64,000 nt of DNA from Sphingopyxis macrogoltabida (GTDB lineage Bacteria; Pseudomonadota; Alphaproteobacteria; Sphingomonadales; Sphingomonadaceae), in contig NZ_CP009429.1 of assembly GCF_001314325.1 (NCBI RefSeq), positions 4,216,501 through 4,280,500 on the forward strand. The letters are read 5' to 3'. Positions 60,377-64,000 of the stretch are shown one piece after another; position 1 is the stretch's first letter; each line of letters begins with the position of its first letter. The position numbers and the translations under genes were made by a program. The notes beneath the pieces are model-generated. The model was given only the letters and a program-made list of their open reading frames with translations. It did no database searches and was not told the DNA's origin.

Positions 60377-62305
60377 TCACGCCCGCGCGCCCGCCTCTTC
60401 GACGCCCGCGCTGTTGTGGCGCAGCGCCTTTAGCACGGTATCGACGATCTGCGGCGCGTTGAGCCCCGCCGCGTCATATTGCAGCTCGGGCTTGTCCTGA
60501 TCCTGAAAGACGTCGGGCAGGCGCATCGTGCGCAGTTTCAGCCCCGCATCGATCAGCCCTTCGTCGCTTGCCAGAGTCAGCACATGCGCACCGAGGCCGC
60601 CGACACTGTTCTCCTCGATCGTCACGCAAACCTCGTGGCTCGCCAGCGTCTTGCGAATCAGTTCCTCGTCGAGCGGCTTCGCGAAGCGCAGGTCGATGAC
60701 GCTCGTCGACAGGCCCCTTGCTTCCAGCGTGTCGGCGGCTTTGAGCGCCTCGGCAAGGCGGGTGCCGAGCGACAGGATCGCGACGGTCTTGCCGCTGCGC
60801 ACGACGCGGCCCTTGCCGATCTCCAGCTTTAGCGGGACCTCAGGAAGCGCCACCCCGGTGCCGTTGCCGCGCGGGTAGCGAAAGGCGATCGGACCGTCGT
60901 CATATTCGGCGGCGGTATAGGTCATATGGACGAGTTCGGCCTCGTCGGCCGCCGCCATCACCACCATGTTCGGCAAGGTCGCGAGGTAAGTGACATCGAA
61001 CGAGCCCGCGTGCGTCGATCCGTCGGCGCCGACGAGCCCGGCGCGGTCGATCGCGAAGCGCACCGGCAAATTCTGGATCGCGACGTCGTGGACGACCTGA
61101 TCATAGGCGCGCTGGAGGAAGGTCGAATAGATCGCCGCGAACGGCCGCATCCCCTGCGCCGCCAGCCCCGCCGCGAAGGTCACCGCATGCTGCTCGGCGA
61201 TGCCGACGTCGAAGGTACGCGTCGGATGCGCCTGGGCGAATTTGTCGACCCCGGTACCCGACGGCATCGCCGCGGTGATCGCGACGATGCGCGGATCGGT
61301 GTCCGCGAGCTTCGCCAGCGTTTCGCCGAAGACATTCTGATAGGCGGGCGGCCCCGGCGGCGCCTTCGCCTGTTCGCCGGTGATGACGTCGAATTTCTGC
61401 ACGCCATGATATTTGTCGGCCGCCGCCTCGGCGGGGGCATAGCCATGCCCCTTCTTGGTCACCGCATGGATCAGCACCGGGCCATGGTCGCTGTCGCGGA
61501 CATTTTCGAGCACCGGGATCAGATGTTCCAGATTATGCCCGTCGATCGGCCCGACATAATAAAAGCCGAGCTCCTCGAACAGCGTGCCGCCCATCGCCAT
61601 GCCGCGTGCGAACTCGTCGGTCCGTTTCGCCGCCTTGTGCAGCGGCTCGGGCAGCTTCCTTGCGAAGCGCCGCGCGATCTCGCGCAGTTCGAGGAACGGC
61701 CGCGACGACACCAGTTTGGCGAGATAGGCCGAAAGCCCGCCGACCGGCGGTGCGATCGACATGTCATTGTCGTTGAGGATGACGATCAGGCGATTACCCG
61801 CCGCGGCGGCGTTGTTCATCGCCTCATAGGCCATGCCCGCCGACATCGACCCGTCGCCGATCACCGCGATCGCGCGTCCGGGCTCGTCCTTCAGCTTGTT
61901 GGCGATGGCGAAACCGAGCGCGGCGCTGATCGAGGTCGAACTGTGCGCGGCGCCGAACGGGTCATATTCGCTCTCGCTACGCTTGGTGAAACCAGAAAGC
62001 CCGCCGCCGGTCCGCAAGGTCCGGATGCGGTCGCGCCGCCCCGTGATGATCTTGTGCGGATAGCATTGATGGCCGACGTCCCAGACCAGCTTGTCGCGCG
62101 GGGTGTCGAACACATAATGGATCGCGACCGTCAGCTCGACGACGCCGAGCCCCGAGCCCAGATGACCGCCGGTGGTGCCGACGGCCGAGATCATCTCGGC
62201 GCGCAGCTCGTCGGCGAACGGGCGAAGATCTTCGGGCTTCAGCTTGCGGAGGTCGGCTGGGACATCCACCGTGTCGAGCAGCGGCGTATGCGGACGATCG
62301 GTCAT
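60377..62305 (-). CDS. dxs: 1-deoxy-D-xylulose-5-phosphate synthase
   Basis: A 642-residue thiamine-diphosphate enzyme, first step of the MEP isoprenoid pathway. The TPP motif [17 protein letters not shown] is present; [13 protein letters not shown] and the C-terminal transketolase part with [12 protein letters not shown] and [14 protein letters not shown] are also clear. Its stop lies 6 bases from the MITE-like element, which may therefore affect its transcript end. Confidence 0.95.
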   Translation of the reverse strand: MTDRPHTPLLDTVDVPADLRKLKPEDLRPFADELRAEMISAVGTTGGHLGSGLGVVELTVAIHYVFDTPRDKLVWDVGHQCYPHKIITGRRDRIRTLRTGGGLSGFTKRSESEYDPFGAAHSSTSISAALGFAIANKLKDEPGRAIAVIGDGSMSAGMAYEAMNNAAAAGNRLIVILNDNDMSIAPPVGGLSAYLAKLVSSRPFLELREIARRFARKLPEPLHKAAKRTDEFARGMAMGGTLFEELGFYYVGPIDGHNLEHLIPVLENVRDSDHGPVLIHAVTKKGHGYAPAEAAADKYHGVQKFDVITGEQAKAPPGPPAYQNVFGETLAKLADTDPRIVAITAAMPSGTGVDKFAQAHPTRTFDVGIAEQHAVTFAAGLAAQGMRPFAAIYSTFLQRAYDQVVHDVAIQNLPVRFAIDRAGLVGADGSTHAGSFDVTYLATLPNMVVMAAADEAELVHMTYTAAEYDDGPIAFRYPRGNGTGVALPEVPLKLEIGKGRVVRSGKTVAILSLGTRLAEALKAADTLEARGLSTSVIDLRFAKPLDEELIRKTLASHEVCVTIEENSVGGLGAHVLTLASDEGLIDAGLKLRTMRLPDVFQDQDKPELQYDAAGLNAPQIVDTVLKALRHNSAGVEEAGARA

Positions 62306-62360
62306 GCCGCCGTCATAAAGCCAAGCCCCGAAGCTGTCGAACGAAAAGGGGGCGTGCCGG

Positions 62361-62882
62361 TCAGGGCGCGCCGGCCTTGTTCCGGATATCCTGCGTCAAT
62401 TGCCAGCAATCGGCCGCCTTCCGGAAATGCAGCGACCCGCCCGGCCCGGTCTTTTCGATCAGCGTTCCGGGCCCGTCGCCCTCGTCGGGTTCGAACCGCC
62501 CCGGCACCCAGTCGACACGCTCGACACCGCCCGGCCCGGTGCTGAAATCGACCTGCACATAGACGAGCTGGCGCGGATCGCCGCCGTTCGCCTCGAACAG
62601 CCGTTCCGACGCGCGAGTGACATAGCTGTAATCGATCATCACGATCGGAAAATCGTCGGCCCCACCGGCAGCCGTGCCATAACGCGCGCGCACGGCGCTA
62701 CTGTTCGCGAAAGGCCAGAGGAAGGCCGGAAAATCGCCGCTGCGACACGCACTTGCGGCCTCGTCCAGAAAGAAACGGTCGCTTTCGCTCGCCGGTTCGT
62801 CGGCCATGACGCTCGCTGCCGGCGCCAGCGCGAGCAGCGCCGCCGCGAGCATGCGGCGGGTCCGGGCTTCACTCTTTTTCAT
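62361..62882 (-). CDS. Exported protein of unknown function
   Basis: A 173-residue protein with a signal peptide ([27 protein letters not shown]). Mature part: [27 protein letters not shown], then a beta-rich segment, with a Cys near residues 50 and 160 that may pair. ATG 62882 lies at the signal start; the frame runs on to 62936. It overlaps the small membrane gene by 14 bases. Confidence 0.7.
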   Translation of the reverse strand: MKKSEARTRRMLAAALLALAPAASVMADEPASESDRFFLDEAASACRSGDFPAFLWPFANSSAVRARYGTAAGGADDFPIVMIDYSYVTRASERLFEANGGDPRQLVYVQVDFSTGPGGVERVDWVPGRFEPDEGDGPGTLIEKTGPGGSLHFRKAADCWQLTQDIRNKAGAP

Positions 62883-63117
62883 CGCGTCGCTTCTCCTCGT
62901 CGGGCGCGGCGTTTTTCGCCGCGCCGACCTGCGCATAGAGCCCGCGCACCATCAAATCTGTGAACACGAGCATAACCCCGATCATGCCGACGAGCAGCGC
63001 GACCGCCGCGACCGGAAAGGGGCCGATCTGGTCGATCGCGCCGCGCCGCATCGCGAGCGCGAGCAGCGCCGCGACCGCCATCAGCGCATAGCCGGCAAGA
63101 CGCGGTGCCCGGCTCAT
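62869..63117 (-). CDS. Small two-helix membrane protein
   Basis: An 82-residue protein with two transmembrane helices (about residues 7-25 and 35-58) and a charged C-terminal tail ([10 protein letters not shown]). It overlaps both neighbours by 4 and 14 bases, so the three genes form a tight unit. No family is recognised. Confidence 0.68.
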   Translation of the reverse strand: MSRAPRLAGYALMAVAALLALAMRRGAIDQIGPFPVAAVALLVGMIGVMLVFTDLMVRGLYAQVGAAKNAAPDEEKRRDEKE

Positions 63118-63941
63118 GCCGTCTGCTCCGGCGGCGATCCATAGTCGGCAAGGTCGACATTCATGATATCGGCGACAATGTCGCGTTTGGCCACATAGCG
63201 CGCGGCATCCCTGAGGTCGGCGGCAAGATGCGGCTTCAGATAGGGCACAGCGGTGAGCGGATCGCGTCCCGCCAGCGCTTCGCTGACCGCCAGCGCGGTC
63301 ATCAGCGCGCGTTCGGACAGATAGCCCTGCGAACCCGAATGATACCAGCCGCCGACCTGTCCTGCCTCCGCTGCCGTGTGATAACCATAGCGGGCATTGT
63401 TGCCGAGAAAGATGCCGAAGCCGAGCGCCACGGCGACAAGGTCGGTCAGCAATTCCTCGCAATCGGGCCCGCCGGGGGCGGCGCGGCGGGTCGCCGTCAT
63501 CCAGTAATGCGCCGTTTCATGGCCCAATGTCGCGACGAGCGCCGCCTCGTCGGCGAGCTGGCTGCGCGCCGCAACGATCTCCGCCAGCCACCCTCCTGCG
63601 CCATCCTCGACGAGCTGGAAGGTGCCGGCGGCGCTTTTGCCCGCATGGACAATAGCATGCCGGTCCGACACCGGCATGTGCGCCCGCCCTCCGTCGACCA
63701 TGACCAGCCGCACCGGCCAGTCGGCGATGCCGGCAATCGCCATGACCTCCCCCAAAAGTTCATTCGCCCGGTCGTCGCCGGTCAGGCGGCTGTCGGGAAA
63801 GCAACTGCCGTCGGGGGTAGCCAAAATCCGTCCGCGATGCGCGGCAAGACCGCCATGTTCATCGAGCAGCCATCGAAAGGCGGCAAGTTGCCACTCCCAC
63901 TCTTCGGCCGACAGCGGGCGGCGCGGCCCGAACAGGCTCAT
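63114..63941 (-). CDS. Putative zinc metallopeptidase-like protein (HETAH)
   Basis: A 275-residue soluble protein with an HExxH motif: TLGHETAHYW near residue 145, followed about 20 residues later by EELLTD, whose Glu could be the third zinc ligand. The family is not recognised. No signal peptide is visible, so it would act in the cytoplasm. ATG 63941 is chosen at the start of MSLFGPRRPL; the frame extends upstream to 63989. Confidence 0.7.
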   Translation of the reverse strand: MSLFGPRRPLSAEEWEWQLAAFRWLLDEHGGLAAHRGRILATPDGSCFPDSRLTGDDRANELLGEVMAIAGIADWPVRLVMVDGGRAHMPVSDRHAIVHAGKSAAGTFQLVEDGAGGWLAEIVAARSQLADEAALVATLGHETAHYWMTATRRAAPGGPDCEELLTDLVAVALGFGIFLGNNARYGYHTAAEAGQVGGWYHSGSQGYLSERALMTALAVSEALAGRDPLTAVPYLKPHLAADLRDAARYVAKRDIVADIMNVDLADYGSPPEQTA

Positions 63942-64000
63942 GCCGCACCGCCTGCGGCTGCGGCGGAACCAAAGGCGGCCGGGGGGCATATCAGCACGGG
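63942..64000. other. Window edge, no gene assigned
   Basis: About 60 bases upstream of the HETAH gene at the window edge. The minus-strand frame of that gene runs open to 63989, but its extra residues are Arg-rich and not convincing. No other feature is seen. Confidence 0.5.

Noticed and set aside
1..64000. CRISPR array or cas genes
   Set aside because: No regularly spaced direct repeats and no Cas-like proteins were seen on either strand.

Overview
The window reads as chromosome of a high-GC alphaproteobacterium of the order Sphingomonadales, probably Sphingopyxis-like. Supports are the popZ-type gene after tolC, the dciA / tandem DsbA / smc run, the ileS-lspA-DUF3035 run, TonB-era style small palindromic repeats between genes, and heavy use of C/G-ending codons. 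This taxonomic reading is inference from gene content, not a database match.

Positions 1 to about 23,390 are the late half of a tailed phage of podovirus type, all on the + strand. It is most likely an integrated prophage whose early, integrase and terminase genes lie left of the window. The head module (portal, a Bbp19-like protein, scaffold, major capsid, Bbp16-like cement) resembles Bordetella phage BPP-1. The tail and ejection module resembles T7-like phages: a gp11-like tail tube A, a gp12-like protein split by an in-frame TAG, a gp13-like GNAT fold, a gp14-like protein, a transglycosylase and a 2034-residue ejection protein. A tailspike and a lysis cassette (muramidase, holin candidate, nested spanins) follow. 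A 14-15 bp motif, TTTTGAGTGCCGAT, occurs in front of the head, tail and tailspike-lysis modules and is the best candidate for a phage late promoter.

Positions 23,390 to 24,560 form the junction. Three tightly packed, atypical tRNA genes (Gln, a Trp- or Gly-like one, Pro) and a HIRAN-domain gene with a small partner lie on the - strand. They end at the 5' half of a tRNA-Cys gene that loses homology in its T-loop, which is a plausible attachment-site scar.

From 24,822 onward the genes are host housekeeping genes: protein repair (pcm), a TolC-type exporter, PopZ, NudC, a Tat-exported serine hydrolase and MutY; DciA, two DsbA-like thioredoxins and SMC; UbiA; Tad pilus-associated TadE/TadG proteins; RsmE; two secreted DUF11 repeat proteins; glutathione synthesis (gshA) and Dps; a GDT1-like protein; a GGDEF protein; purE-purK-folA-dipeptidase-ribF as an overlapping run; a GDPD-family phosphodiesterase flanked by palindromic repeats; ileS-lspA-DUF3035; a 268-bp MITE-like element; dxs; and three overlapping uncharacterised genes, one with an HExxH motif.
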